Below, in pieces: positions 24,301 through 39,300 of a DNA stretch of 64,000 nt. The notes below the pieces were generated by a model. It was given only the letters and a program-made list of their open reading frames with translations, was not told where the DNA came from and made no database searches. Each line of letters begins with the position of its first letter. The stretch's first letter is position 1. The DNA is from Thereva unica (lineage: Eukaryota; Arthropoda; Insecta; Diptera; Therevidae): positions 36,792,039 to 36,856,038 of the forward strand of contig OX465282.1 of assembly GCA_949987705.1 (NCBI GenBank). Direction: 5' to 3'. The position numbers and the translations under genes are program-made.

Positions 24301-27300
24301 AAGAACCTTTGCCAGAAATGGAAGAATACTGATAGGCCGAAAATCAGAGGGACTGGTAGGAGAAGGGCACTTGGGAATGGGTATGATTAAGGCATGCTTC
24401 CAAGTCGAAGGAAACTTCGATACAGTGAGGCAGGAGTTAAAAATGTGAGTTAAAGTAGGCAATAGACGAGGTAGAAGCATTTTTAGGAATCTAGGCGAAA
24501 TGTAATCGCTACCAGTCGCATTTGATTTGATTGACTTCAGAGCAGTGATTACTTCGAGGTAGTCAACGCAACGAAAGCAGAAGCCATCGGAAGAAGCTGT
24601 AAAAGAGGTATTAGCCTGGTCCACAATTTGGTTAGATATAAAAAATCGATTAAGGGTGTCAGGACAGATGTTGTGCGCCACAGATTCATTCTTAGAATGA
24701 ACACCCAATTGCCGCAAATTGTTCCAGACTGTTTTTAAAGGAAGAGAGGGGTCCAATTTACGAGCGTAGAAATTTCGTTTGGCTTCCTTGATTTTTGCGA
24801 CATTCTATTGATGCTATTTTCTATTGCGAGCGTTTGTTCGAAAAAGAAAAGAAGCCCGTTAATTCTCTTGTTTATTTCTTTGTTTTATGAAGAACGCAAT
24901 TCTTTGTTATATATTTGAAATTGGTTTAGTATGTATTTACACTTCATAAGTTAATGTAAGCTTAAAATTTTTGTTCATATTTTGTAAAAAATAATTGCTA
25001 AGGGTTCGTCCATTAATTACATGAGGCGAATCTCACTCAATCTCACGTAATTCAAGCACAAAAATATTCATGGCCTCAACGAAAACTTCAAGCAGCTCCA
25101 GACTCACGCCGTGAACACACGTGAAAAAGCGCGAACGCGTATTCGGATGGTTTTCTCGCCTAGCTCGCGCCTTGCTTTCTTTTTCAAGGGGATATGGCGT
25201 GAATTTGTGCCGTGAATTCAAGGCTTGAGAGTGAATAGAAGTATAGATCTTCAGGCACGAACTGACGATAAATGCCCAAACACATAAAGATTTTTGTCAG
25301 TTTTCGTGGACTGCAGGCCACATACAGTTGGCGGCCGGTGCACGTGTGGTAATATTTGGCCTCAAGGCGAAAACCTTCAGGCGGCCGGCGGCCTATGTGT
25401 AAATGGAAGCCTTAAGATATGACTAAATCCTACACAAACTCCAGAAAGTAGCATAGTAGTAGATTGCTAAGCCGCCAACGGCCAGCTAAACGCACGACTC
25501 CGCGAATACTGCAGTGTACGAACCAAGTAGCACTGAATCACGAAAAGGCCTTTAGAATATAGAAATACAGGAAGGCATACGCCAAATTTTAGCGTAATGA
25601 AATTCTTGTCGAGTGAGTGATAACGTTCTGGTAGTTGTGTGTCCATTACAAGCGGAAAAGAGAGTGGAACAGAGGATTGGGAAGAAGGCATTATTCAGGA
25701 GTAGTAAGACCTATGAGGTGCGCCAGCGAGGGAGACCCAACCTTCGCTGGAAGGATGGTGTAAACCAGGACGCTCAGAGCTTAGGGATGTCAAACTGATT
25801 GACATCGCCGCAGAATCGGGGCCGGTGCAGAGAACAGTTGCGAGACGCCAGGACCGGATCCCGGCTGTAGAGCCGTTGAAGAAAGAAGAAAAAGACGAAG
25901 AAGTCTAAATTATCAGTTATCTTAAATAAAATCTTGCACACGACCAGCCCGATTTCCTGTGGTTATGTAAATACTAGAGAAATTTGAAAAACCTCACTAG
26001 TGATTAGATCGGGGAGGGAGTCGAGTCAATTTTGATGATAATTCTTAGCTATTATTTCCCATTATTATAATTTTCCAAAGTAGTTAAATAACCCAAAATA
26101 TAGATAATTCAGGGGGTTACATAAAATTCTAATTCATCCGACATGCTGTTGACTTCGCTGTTGACTTTTCACCCGTTATCTCGCGGACATGAAGCGACAT
26201 AGAGTTTCGGTCAATAGCCCATGTGAAAGATATTTTAATACCCGTATTTCTGCTGTTTACTACGTTATCATATGAGCAACCGTTAAGGAGATATTCAAAC
26301 AAAATGGAGATATCAGTTATTTCAGGCACGTGCAGTACGAACTTTGGCGTTGGATTACTCGCAAACTATACAAGCGAGAACGATGACTAATTCTAAAGGT
26401 AATCACTAGCACTATAAGTTTGGTAATCGGCATTAACCCACCCAAATTAATATCTTACGAGTTAATCGCAAAAAACTGCATTCAACCTCAACCACCCGAA
26501 CAAGTTCGAACTTTGAGCGGCCATAACTTTGAGCCAAATTAACTTAAAGGCCTCGTTAAGGGCTCATTTTGTAGATAATTTTATTCTCTAATGACTTTGT
26601 ATTGATCATTTTCAGCTATCATTGCACACAACCGAGTTATTAGGTATAAACGACCTCTACCTCTTTTTCAAGATGGCGGCTTTTCCCATCACACTGCGAC
26701 CCCACAAACTTGGTTTTCACATTGTCAGATGTACCCCAACAAATTCCAAAAAAATTTTTTGACCATCAAGAAATGCAATTTCATGCCCTTTTTTCGACTA
26801 ATTGCACTGAGCTATTTTTTCGGCTTAATTTAACTGTACTAAAAGCCTTCTATATTTACAAATCACAAAATTATTATGTCAAATTCACTTCAAACTAAGC
26901 AGCATGAAAAGCTTGCAGTGGACGACCCCTGTAGCGTGTAGTCGCTTATCTCAAAGCCGCTTGTAGCCGCCTGTAGCCGCTCATATAGCCGAAGCACGTA
27001 GCCGCTCGAATACGCTTCCAGTGGACGACCAGCCTAAATCGCACTGCAATACCGACCTTTGCAATATTTTAAATTAGCCAGTATTCGCTTTATATTATTG
27101 ATGCAATGCCTTAAGAGGATCTGGCAATAAAACCAAATTTATATTTGGCTTGTCCTGATGTCTACTTTCTAATGTATGCACTCATGCGCTTTTTATAGCC
27201 TTTTGTCAACGTAAAACTCCCTCAGTGTCATCATTCTTTTTGCTAAAATCAACATTTTCACTGCAGAGCGTATTTTCTTTTATCACACCTCAAGAATCGA

Positions 27301-30300
27301 ACGTAATAAATTTAAATTGTTATCCCAGGCCATATATCAGATAAGAAATCTCATGTAAAATTTATTTATGACTCAATACTTATAATATTTATTACTTCTG
27401 TTACTAGGGTACAATTTTCTTCAGCTTATAAATTTCACAATCATTAAACACTTTACCATATCAATAATTAGATAATTCTTTTCGGACTTTTTATTTATAG
27501 AAAAACTTGTAATTAAAACATAACGTCTGTCTCGAAATTAGTGTGCGAGTGTTAAAAGCAATAAATTTTATTACTGTTACATAAAGATCCTCAAAGCTAA
27601 TTTCTTCTTCTTCTATCTTATATTTAAAAAAAGTTTCTGTATGTAAATATGCATGTGTGCGCTATAGCGGACGCACCGGTCATCACAGTGCTTCGATATT
27701 TTGCATGAAGGTTCGTAGGAGTGTCCCATGATGCACCTCGAAGCCCGATTATCAAAATTCAAAATGGCCGCTCTCTTAATTCAAAATGGCCTTGCAATGT
27801 AAACGGAATGATGGACCACAGTATAAAGAGTGACACCTAAATTTAGGCTTACCGGCAGATGTGAAACTATTCTTTTTATAACAATATATTCTTTCTTCTT
27901 GACGCTCCTTTAGTCCCTCATGGAACATAGGGCGAAAACAGTTGCTCTCCAGCAATACTCTGCCGCAGAAGGTCTACTTTAAACCACCTAAGGTTTATGG
28001 CATCGTGTTGGACGTTTCTGATTTTTAACTTTCCAGTATAGGGAAGTTATTGTAATCGGTCCGAAAATCGAAATTGAAATTTTCAACGTATTTTCATTTT
28101 TCAAGGTCCCAAGAGCATTTCAAAATTTGGGTGGAAGTATGTGTGTGTGTGCGTACGTATGTGGTCATTTTTTCCTGCACGATATCGCGCGAACCAAGAA
28201 AGATAACGACTTCGTTGAGGTGTCGTTCGAAGCGTATTAACGGAAATAAAGATTTTTATAAAATTTGGTCGAGCCGTTTTTTGGTTGAAGCGACATAAGT
28301 GATTTTTGTAGCTGCGCGATATCGTCCGAATCACAAGAGATATCGACTTACTTCAGGTGCCGTTCGAAGCGTATTAGCGACAATATAGTTTGAAAAGATT
28401 TTTATAATATTCGGTCGGGCCATTTTTTTGGTTTAAACGACATAAGTGGTTTTTGCACCTGCGCGATATCCCGCGAACCATAAAAAATATCGACTTAGTT
28501 GAGGTATCGTTAGAAGCATTTTAACCAAAATATGACCTGAACAGATTTTCATAAAATTCGGTCGAACCGTTTACTTGTTTAAACGACGTTCATGAATTTT
28601 TGTACCTTTTGTAACTATATAGACTTCTTTGAGGTGCCGAAAAAAACTATATAGACTTCTTTGAGGTGCCGGTGCCGACATTCCGGCGAGTCTTTTTTTG
28701 TATAAACGGAAAAACTTCGGCTAAGTGTCAAAAAGACGGCTTTTTTCAAATCGTTGATCAGCACTTTTTGACGGGGAATAGTTTTCTACGCATGATACAG
28801 TTTCAGGAAATTGCTTTTTGGTCAAGTCTGATAAGTGCTTATCTCTGGACAGCTTTGGAGTTCCCAAATGAAGTCATTCTCTTTCCAGTTTATCAGCGGA
28901 GCTCAACACGCTCAATACGAATTCGAACACTTTAGCTTTAGCGTAGCGGACGAAGAACGAAGAATATGTTTGTTTGCTTACGTTCGGGAAAAACAAATTC
29001 CCTAGAAAAATGTTTTAGATTAATCCGTATTATAGATATTTTAACTAGCTTCTCTCAGGATTACTTTGTCACCAGTTCTGATACTAGTGAATTTTCCACT
29101 AGTGCTAAACATATAAAAGTAGGTCGTTAAGGTTCTATGTTTTGAATTTTTTTCAACATTTTAAAAACTTGCTTAAGGAATTCTTGGATCATTCCAAGAG
29201 TCCAACAGACGCGATAAAATATATCCAACCTGAAATGGTAAACTCCAAGCGGGTTTTTTCCTGTGTGGGCTTGTAACCGAATGGTGTGGCAAACGCATCT
29301 GTTGATGAACTAAATACTCTCGATGGGGTCTCCCTTATTTGAATCTCTGGTCATCAGATCTTCAAAAGTAATTAACTAATGTACTATCTAGCCAAACAAG
29401 GCTCTGGTACTGTATACTTCGGTCTAAAGACGGCTATTTTTCCACCAACCGATGATCTGCTGTTCTTTGCTAAAAATAGACGAGGAGGAAAGAACTCTGA
29501 TGGAGCTCCAAATCCCCTGTCAGAAAGATCGATGCATTCGATAAAATTTACATCAATTAAAAATCAATTTAATCGGCTTAATATTTTCAAATTGTTATAG
29601 ATAGAACAACCTAAATAACTACGTATACCTAAATCCTTTCAGAGAGGAAGACAACGTAACATGTTTGATAATTCAATTTGGCGGGGAAGTCTCGATCTTG
29701 CGCCACGTTCTGCAAATATTTCGTACTTCAATCGATATTATTCACCATCACGAACTTCGCCTGTTATTGCAATAGCTGGCTTCCAGGTGTGCAAAATTTG
29801 CTTTGTGTTTTTATAGCTTCTCTCTGTTGGATTTATCCTTTTTGGATAATATTAGAAGCATGTCAATCCCATGTTTTTTTTTAAAAAGCACGGCTTCTTT
29901 CATTAAATCATACATTTTACGTTTGATTTCGCACATAGCATGCATGCTATACATTCAAATTAATTCCTTTCAAAATGATCATATGAGATATTATGTACAT
30001 ATATTCTTACTAATTGAAGCAACTAAGTAAGATAAATATTTAATATTCACTTTTGTTTTCTTTAAATTATTTCTAATCGAAAAGTACAATAGTTTTGACT
30101 AATAATTGAAGAAAATTGTTCTATTCAAGTGAAGACCGCATTTTATGGCAATTTTCCAGAATTTCCATTCTTTTGGCAAAGTTGTCGGTGCAATTGTTGT
30201 ATTGTATGTATGCCATATTGTGACAAACTAAAACCAATTCGTCTACCAGATTGTGCTATCTGGCGTTTTTGAAATTTCGTAAAATTTCGTAACTATACAA

Positions 30301-33300
30301 CGAAAACAATTGAAAAATAGTTAGACTGACATTTTCCAGTGACTTTAAAAACTTTGAATTAATATCCTGTATTAAGTATTAATTAATACCATGTAAAAAG
30401 TCCCACTAAAAAGGCTCATATTAATCAAGGAAGAGCAAATATACTTGTATCTATAAAATAAAAATTCAAAAAAAAATTATTATAAAATATACTTTAACGT
30501 TAAGCGGGAGCCACATAGCACACGTCTTCCGATCTCCGTGTTCCGTGCTCCTCTTCTTGTCAAAATTGATTACTAAGTTGTAATACTACTTAACCAGATA
30601 AACAAAAAAAGAACGGAACGATAAAAACACGTAAACGGAGAAGATAATCAAATTTCAACTTTTGAACGGATTGACGGAAACGTTACCTCACTTTTTTTGT
30701 AGATTGAGTAAATAAAATTCACAAATTCACTCACTTGTCAATAAAATCATGGATGCCACGGAATCAGGGAGAGGCAGAAAACGGATAATTGTGGCTAACA
30801 TACAATTAAATATCAGAACCCGGAAAGATGGAGAGTCGGAAAAGGAATAGACGGAACTCGGAAAACGTGTTCTATGTAGCCCACGCTTTATCTAACTAGA
30901 CAATTCTATAAACTTATACGTCAAACTTGAGAAAAAACTTGGGCCAAATGGCTTCCATCAAAAAATGTCAGTAATTTTAATTTCGTCGAAGGATCAGTCG
31001 GTATCACTGCGCATTGTAACGATTCTCACAAGAATCACTGTTTTCAGTTAAACCACTCCTGCGCATGGTAAGGCTTTTCTTTGCCAAATCCTTCTTGGCT
31101 TCCTTGATGGTATTCAGTTTCCAATAACCAATATATTCAAAGCAGAAAGTTATCTAAATTTCGGTGTTCTTCAAAGTGTACCAAAAGTCAAAAACATTAG
31201 CACTCCGTTGTACAAATCTTCTGTATGTCTTGCTAACAAAACGAAATTCTCTGTGTTAGAACATACACTGACTCAAAAATGTGTTGCAATGTTTTGGAAA
31301 TTAAATTGTGTATCCTAAACTTACCACACAAATATCGGACGATAGATGACTGGGATAATGTAGCTTTTACAAAAAACTACATTAATCCAGTCATATCGAA
31401 TCTTTATGTGATAAATTAATAACAAACGATTTAATTTCCGAAACATTGCAACACATTTTTGAGTGGGTGTACATAGATACGCTTCAATTTGCACAATTGT
31501 ATTTTAATTTTCAGGATAGTTTATTAAAGAAACATTCTATATAAAAAAGCTTTTTCAATTTTGTATCTTTCACATATCAGTTTTTGGCCCTTATTTCTTG
31601 TTCCCTATTAGATTTTTAATTAAAAATTTGTATTATAGGGAAAGAAATTCAATACAGATATAATAAATTAATAAAAACTCTAATGAAGATATGATAATTA
31701 TTAATATTTATTATACAATTTTTTTATCTATTTATTTTTTCTTTTCTTTAGGAGCTAGTGGACTCAAAAAAAAGGATTAGAAAAATACGAATTATATTGA
31801 TAGTTTTTTCGACACTTATAGTTGCTGGATTAATTGCTGTAGCAGTTGTATTACTTTTAAGAAGCAGCGAAACAGTAGCAACAAATACACATGGCATAGA
31901 ACTAGAGGACGTTATAACAGGGAAATTATCTGCCAAGAAATTCAATGGTAGCTGGGTCTCAGATAAAACTATTATATATAGAGATGGTGTAAGTAAAATA
32001 TGCCTTAGTAAAAATATAATCTTAAAGTAACTTTCATATTATTAAGGATCTGCTTTGGGAGTATGACGTAAAGATAAAACAAAGAAGTGTTTTGGTAAAT
32101 TCAGATGATGAGGTAAATCAAAAGTCTCATAAAAGCAATTGTTCATTTAAAAATATTTTAGAGGATCACTCAGTCGTTTATTTATGAGAAGTCACCTGAT
32201 AATAAGTACCTGCTTATAGCGCACGGACATATTAAAGTATAACAAGCACAATTTAAGGAACTAACTAATTAAATTTGTTTTCTTAGATTTTTAGGTATAG
32301 TTTTTCTGCTTTTTATGATATCGTTAATCTTCAAACAGGACAAATATATCCAGTAAACATCAGTAATACACAGGTAATAAGATTATACATGCATATGTAT
32401 TTTGACATAATAATTTCTTTTTATTTAATTAAAAGAAGAAGTTTTTATAAATAATGTTAAATAATAAAACATATTTTGCTAATTTTAATTCACTATGGAC
32501 GTGACCATTTTTAATGTTTTTACTTAAAATGTTTTCTTTCTCCATGTCTGATGTAGGCAGTTTAACCCCCTCTTTCCGACCCCAGTTCATCCATTTAGAA
32601 AAATCGTAATATTTATGTACTGACCATCCAGAGTTTACACTGAGTTTACTCAGATTAAGCGCGCATGAAGACGGAGGTTGAGTAAAGTATCGTTAAATCC
32701 AAGAAAACTAGTCCGGTTAAGTTGGGTTTTGCATATGTGTGTGTGTTTGGGTATCTTTTACTGAACATATACCATCGGCGAAGCAATGTAAAATTAATTA
32801 TCTGTCACTTTAACCCCCAGAACTCTACTTCGGCTCATGGAAACACAGTAATGGACTGACTCAATATTTCTTAAGGTGCAATTCCATTGAGGCAGCAGTG
32901 AACGACATGTAGCACAATAGTTGTTTCCTGCTTTTGCCTGCTGACAGGTGTGCTACTATGTGCCACAAAATTTAATAATGTGGAGTTTGTCTCCTCTTAT
33001 TGAGTACGCTTTATCGTCGATACTTCCAGCATGCTTCTAAAATAATTCCATTTAGGCAATTTCAGTTTGGCGTATCATGTTTACAACGCAAATTATAATT
33101 TCATATATGTACGTTAGTTTTGACTGCGGAGCCACGTCCCTGCAATAACGCTACAGCCCAAATCGAGCCTTGACCTCCTCTAGGGCATTTTTCCAAGTTT
33201 GACGGTACCTTGCAGAATGTCTCCGGCTCCGGATGTTGAGCACTGCCTCTGCGTCAGCCGTCACAGAGTCTATCCGTCTCCTCCTGGGTCTACCTAATGG

Positions 33301-36300
33301 CCTACTTACCGAAATTTCTGATGCCATAAGCCGTTTTGGGATACGATTGTCCTCCATCCTGATTATGTGGCCGGCTAGTCTCAGCCTGTTAATTTTAATT
33401 AAAGTTGAGAGATGTGGGTCATCAGAATTTCATACAACTCGTTGTTGTATCTTCTTCGCTATATTCCATCCTCTCTGGTTGGTCCTATTATGCACCTGAG
33501 AATTTTTCTCTCAAACCTGTTGACTCGTTCCTCTATGTCCTGGGTCATAGTCCAAGTCTCGCTACCAAAACACAATACTGGTCGTATTACTGTTTTGTAG
33601 AGTGAGAGTTTCGTTTTTCTGGGCACAAATCTTGAGTGATTTGTTTTTGGGTATAAATGGCTCTATTAGCCAGTAGTATTCGTCTGGCTATTTCCTCTTT
33701 TTCTTCGTTTCCTTTTGTGATTGTAGACCCAAGTTAGACTGTTTTATGTACTACTTTCGTTAGTTATCGCCCTATGTAATTTCAACGGATGATGCACTCT
33801 TTCTACCGGAATCCATCATGAAAACCTTTCGCCGTCACCACACAAAGGCACTTGCCAACTACACAATGGCAAAGGCAATAATGCGCTCGTATAGTCGAAA
33901 ATACTTTGGTGTTACTAGCTACTGTGTCGCATTTATTTAGAAAACCACTAATGGCAATTTCTCCACCATGATTCGTTACCTCTGGTAATTTTTTAGGAGA
34001 GAGGATCGGCCAATAGGGCAAGAGGTAGGTGTTTCAACAAAAGTTTTCGGCGTGACTACACACATGCACACAAACAGAAACATGAATAACCATTTTATAA
34101 AAGGGAAGAAGAAGCATTACTTATATCTTCTTGTAAAGCCACCGGCTGGCTTTACCACATGTAACAAGAATACTCGTGGTGAAACGCGGAGAACGAAGGA
34201 GTAGAAGTAAACCATCGCGACCACTACACCGTCCTCGAGGAACTTTAGGTAATGAAACCACTTTAGATAATAAAATCCACTAAAAAACTTGGCATCTCAA
34301 ATGCAAACCTCTCCCCTGTTTGCTTTGGAGATGAGCCGAGTGGACATTTTTTAATAAATGAGATTGTTTTTTCTTTTACAATTTTATTCGATGTCGTAGG
34401 ATGGAAGCTCTTCCATCCGCTGATTCTCGGGTAACGACGACACCGTTCCAAACGTTTAATCATGTCGCAAGGTGTTGCGTCTTAGTAAAAACTATCAAAT
34501 CTTAGCAGGCGCCAAGGAGACTTGTTTTTCTTCGCTTTCTTCAATGGAAAGATTGTGTGCAGCATGCGTCAATGTCGCATGCTACATGTTGCCTTAAAGT
34601 TTCCTCAGTGGAATTGCGCCTTTACTTCTCAACAAACCTATTATGTTATCCTAGCTATTCTTCTTCCACCGATATAAACACTCTACTTGTCCTATATCCT
34701 GCATTCTTCTATAGTCGCAACACCAAATTAGTCCACTCGGCTCATTCTCTCTGCTTACAGCTACCTTTTCAGGCCCGGTACAAACAAGCAATTCGCTCAT
34801 GAATAGAACAATTCGAGAGTTCAAACAGAGGGCTCATTACCATCTCCTTTAACATCCTTCCGCTCCTCATAACCCCAAATCGACCCCCCTACTAGCTTAT
34901 TTCTTAATATTGAACCATGATATGACCAACGACATGACGGACCGGTGCCTGGAAAGGTCATTCCGTGAGTTTACAACTGCCCCTGTGTTTATGAAAAAAA
35001 TAATATGTACGACAACGCTGTCGGTTTCTATTTTACCCGAAGCACTTTTGTACATTCCTGATTCTACCAAATCTGTGAAGCCTTGGTAGACCAGTCACTT
35101 TATACAAAAAAAGTGCCAAACCTCTGAATAAATGCAACTGGAGATTTATCAGCGGGATTCTCTTTATTTTGGGCTCACAAATAATTTCCCAAAAGTCCAT
35201 AAAGCCAACTGGCCGGCTAGTCGAGAATAGGAAGGTCAAAGGTCAGGAAAATCAGTTTTTCTCAAAAATCTCGTAAATTAACGGTTTTATGCAATTTTTT
35301 GCTAAGTAAAGATTGTTCGTGAGATAAATCTGCATAAAAATGTGCTATTCGAAATTTACATAAAACCAATGGTTTTTGAGATATGGGTTTAGGAAAACTC
35401 GGGCATTGGGAATCAATTTTTCAGAAATATTCGTTTATTAGTTTTGCAAAATGCACTAAAATTTATCTTCGTGACCTTTGACCCTCCATAACTCGAGTAG
35501 CCGGCTAGTTAGCTTTATGGACTTTTGGGAAATTATTTGTGACACCAAAATAAAGGAAATTCCGCTGGAAAATTTCCAGTTGCATTTTTTTAAAGGTTTA
35601 TATATACATACGTATAAATTGCAGAATGCAGAATAGTAGCATTACAATTTTACGTTGCTTATGGTTCTTGTCGGGCCCGCCCGATGTCAACTCGATGTCC
35701 GAGGATACAACCATTGAACTTGAGGTGGACGATGATGACACCAACCCCATTTTGTTATTTTCCTCTGGGATAGGTGTTGATGAAAATGACAGCATGAAAG
35801 AAGTAGGAATAGAAGAGATAGAAGGAGGATCAACAAAATTTTTTTATGCTTGGTAACCTTTGGACTAGGTCCACTGGGGATACCATGTAAAAACACTGCC
35901 TGCATTATAGTTCAAAGGTGGTGCGGAAAAGAATGCAGTGCGATGCCCGAGTTTTCCCAGCTCCATATCTCAAAAACCATTGGTTCTACGTAAATTTCGT
36001 ATAAGACATTTTTATGCAGATTTATCTTACGAACAATCTTTACTTAGCAAAAAATTGCATAAAACAGTTAATTTACGAGATTTTTGAGAAAAACTGATTT
36101 TCTTGACCTTTGACCTTCCATAATTCGAGTAGCCGGCCAGTTGACTTTATGGACTTTTGGAAAATTATTTGTAAGCCCAAAATAAAGAGACTCTCGCTGA
36201 TAAATCTCCAGTTGCATTTATTCAGAGGTTCATATTTAAAGTGACTGGACTATGGTTAGCTCTATCTAGAATAATTTCACTATACATCGAAAAATTAAAA

Positions 36301-39300
36301 AGCCCGCACACTTAAAGGAAAGGGCTCGTGGGGAACAGGCTCTTCAAAGAGTTGACATCCGCATCAGAAATTCACTGCACCCTCAAAAACGTCATATCAT
36401 CAGCTAAACTTCTGCTCAATCTCTTTGTCCTGCAATTCTTCTCTAGATTCTTCACATGTTAATCTCATACCGCAGCCCCTCCAACTTCCGCTCAATCACC
36501 TCTATGCTCTCTAAAATCATGGAAACTTTAAACAGAAAAAGACATAGAATATCTAGACCAAACCCTAAATCTAATTGACAACAATAGATTCCCTGGATGC
36601 CTTCAGGGTTTCTAATGGGGTACTTTGGCTGCTCTGTTAGCTAAACTTAAAAAAAATAACATCTATTGCTATTGAAGGAAGAAAGAGATCGAGTTTTTTC
36701 CCCGTTCAATTATGGTAGTATTGGTTGGCGTCAACGCTAAACCTCATACCATCTATAGCCGTGCTCCAGGGTGATGGGAATTTCTTGAATAATGTAAATT
36801 TCTCTTTCAGGCATTGCCTTGGGCTGTAATATTAAAGTTCCCCATAAGACCATCTCGAATACAAACCCTTTACTTGGAGCGAGCTTTCGATCAAGTAGGG
36901 TGAGGTGATTCTTACTGTTCCCGTTAAAAATTAATTTGCCTATACTAATAAGATCATTCACAAATATAAACAAAAATAAAATTATTCGTTGCAATCTGTG
37001 TTATTTTTGTTGGCTTTCAATTTTTGAAGGAGCATACAATATCAAATAATCATCTAGGTTATTAAAGTGCTAAAATACATTTTCAGGTACCACTGATTTT
37101 AGCAAAATGGGCCCCAGTAGGAAGTAGTCTTATTTTAAATTTTGAAAGAAATCTTTACTATAAACCCAGTCCTCTTGAAAAGGAGATTCCATTAACTTTT
37201 GACGGCAGCGCTTTTATTACAAATGGCCACCCTGATTGGGTTTACGAAGGTATTATTACTATTAAATTGTATTTATTTTATAGTTTAAATATCGTTTTAG
37301 AGGAAGTTTTCAACTCAAATATTGCTGTGTGGTTCAATCCAAGTGGGACAAAAATAGCATTTGTCCAATTTGATGATAAATCAACACGCGTTATTGATTT
37401 GCCATTATACGGACCACCTGGCGATTTAAATTTTCAGTATCCCTTACATAGACGAATATCTTATCCTAAAGCAGGATCGTCAAACCCGTTTATTAAACTT
37501 TATCAAATAGATTTAATGAAAGCTGCTGAAGGACAGGAAAGCAAATTTGAAATTTTAGTGCCAGGAGCTTTAAATACAGAAGCTCATATAATTACTGCTG
37601 TAGAATGGCTAACTGATGATACGATACTATCGGTGTGGATGAATCGTATTCAAAACCGTGCGTATATACAAGTTTCGAACGATTCTAGTAGATATGAAGT
37701 AAGATAAAAATGTAATAACAATTACGAATTCTGAGAGTAACTAGGCATTATTTTATTTTTAGATTCTAAGCCTTCAGTCATATACTGGATGGGTTGATTT
37801 ATTTAATCCACCACAGAAAAATAAATTTGGAACTCAAGTCGCCTTAATTTTACCACAAAAACAGGGAGATGCGGGTGATTTTCGACATCTTACTCTTCTT
37901 CTAACAAAGAATTCTGCCAATAATAAACCTATATCACTAACCAATGGTAGATATGTAGTACAGCAAATTTATTATTGGGATTATGAAAGCAATTTAATAT
38001 TCTACTCTGCAAATCTACCAGATAAAACACATGTGCTGCATATCTTCGCAGTTAAAGCGGAACCGGGTCAAAAACCGACCTGTCTTACATGTGATATAAC
38101 TGTAGATGGTAAGTAATTATTTACTGATTAAATTTGTTTTTCTTTTTACTTTTCAGTTAATAGGGAAGTTATTGTAATCGGTCCGAAAATTGAAATCATA
38201 ATTTTCAACGTATTATCATTTTTCCAAAGCATTTTAAGCATAAATTTGAAAAAAGGTATCTTTGTGTGTGTGCGTGTGTGTATGCTTACGTTAGGAGATA
38301 TTTTTTTCCTGCATGATACCGCGCAAACCACAAAAGGTATCGACTGAACTGTCTTTCGAAGCTCATGATCTGAAAAGATTTTCATGTCGGCCACTTTTTT
38401 TCTTTTTAAACGACGTTCATGATTTTTGTACATGTAGGATATCGCGCGAAACAAAAACGATATCGACTTCTTTGAGATGCTGATCGAAGAATAAAAGCTC
38501 TGAATAAAATTCCATAACATTTGGTCAAGCTCCTTTTCTTATTTATATGAAAAGACTTCGGCTAAGGGTTACAAGCACCTTAAATTGATTAGTCTTTCTA
38601 ATATCTAATAAACTCTTTGAAATGACATCCGTTTTAAATGAAGTTACCTATTATGAATTCAGGAGAGTGATAGCTTCGCAACAAGACATCACTTGTAAAA
38701 ATCCAAACACTTTGCCCTTTCTTCTTTCTTTTCCTTGATACGTTAGCTGGCGGTCCGAGCGTGACGTCCCCGCAACGGATACGCAGCTGTCGGTGTCGCT
38801 GGGTCTCGAACTCTATTCATGATTCGTTTCCATTCTTGCCGGTTTTTGGCGACGTCTCGAACCTCGGTAACTGATAACCGTTGATTCTTTAGGTCACCCT
38901 CGATATTCTTTAGCCTGGTTTTTTTCGGTGCCGATCGCTGGATTCTCCAGCCTGCGGGACGCTCTCGCCAGAGAAGTTTACGTGGTAAGCGGTCATCATC
39001 CATTCGGCAAACATGTCCAAACCACCGTAGTCGACGTTTTTGCATTTCCTTTTCGATCAGCGTCTGCTGATCGCATCTTTGTCTGACTGTCTCGTTTCGA
39101 AGGCGATCGCGTAGTGAGACACTGAGGATCCGCCTCAAGCATCGTATTTGGCAGACTTCTGATGATCTTCTGAATGATCCCAAATATTTGAACTTCGGAA
39201 CCTGTTCGATTTGAGTTCCATCGAACTGAACACCGGCCTCGATCCGTCCGTTATGAGCAATTTGCTCTTTTCCGCATTGATTTTTAATCCGTATGACTGA

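Larger units (their letters stand above)
20934..27034. mobile_element. 6.1-kb element with GGCTGG ends and TAA duplication (PIF/Harbinger-like), heavily nested
   Basis: The left end, GGCTGGTCGTCCACTGGAAG, is complementary to the right end at 27015-27034, and both continue as imperfect inverted repeats of about 120 bp rich in GAGCGGCTAC. An inner GTCCACTGCAAGC motif occurs about 110 bp inside each end. TAA lies directly outside both ends (20931-20933, 27035-27037), fitting the TWA duplication of PIF/Harbinger. The interior holds C-type sequence, element A2, a LINE and repeat H; no Harbinger transposase is seen. It could also be two separate short elements in opposite orientation. Confidence 0.6.

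Noticed and set aside
29379..30030. Three plus-strand ORFs of 68-75 codons
   Set aside because: AT-rich, overlapping in different frames, with no domain or homologous copy; treated as chance.
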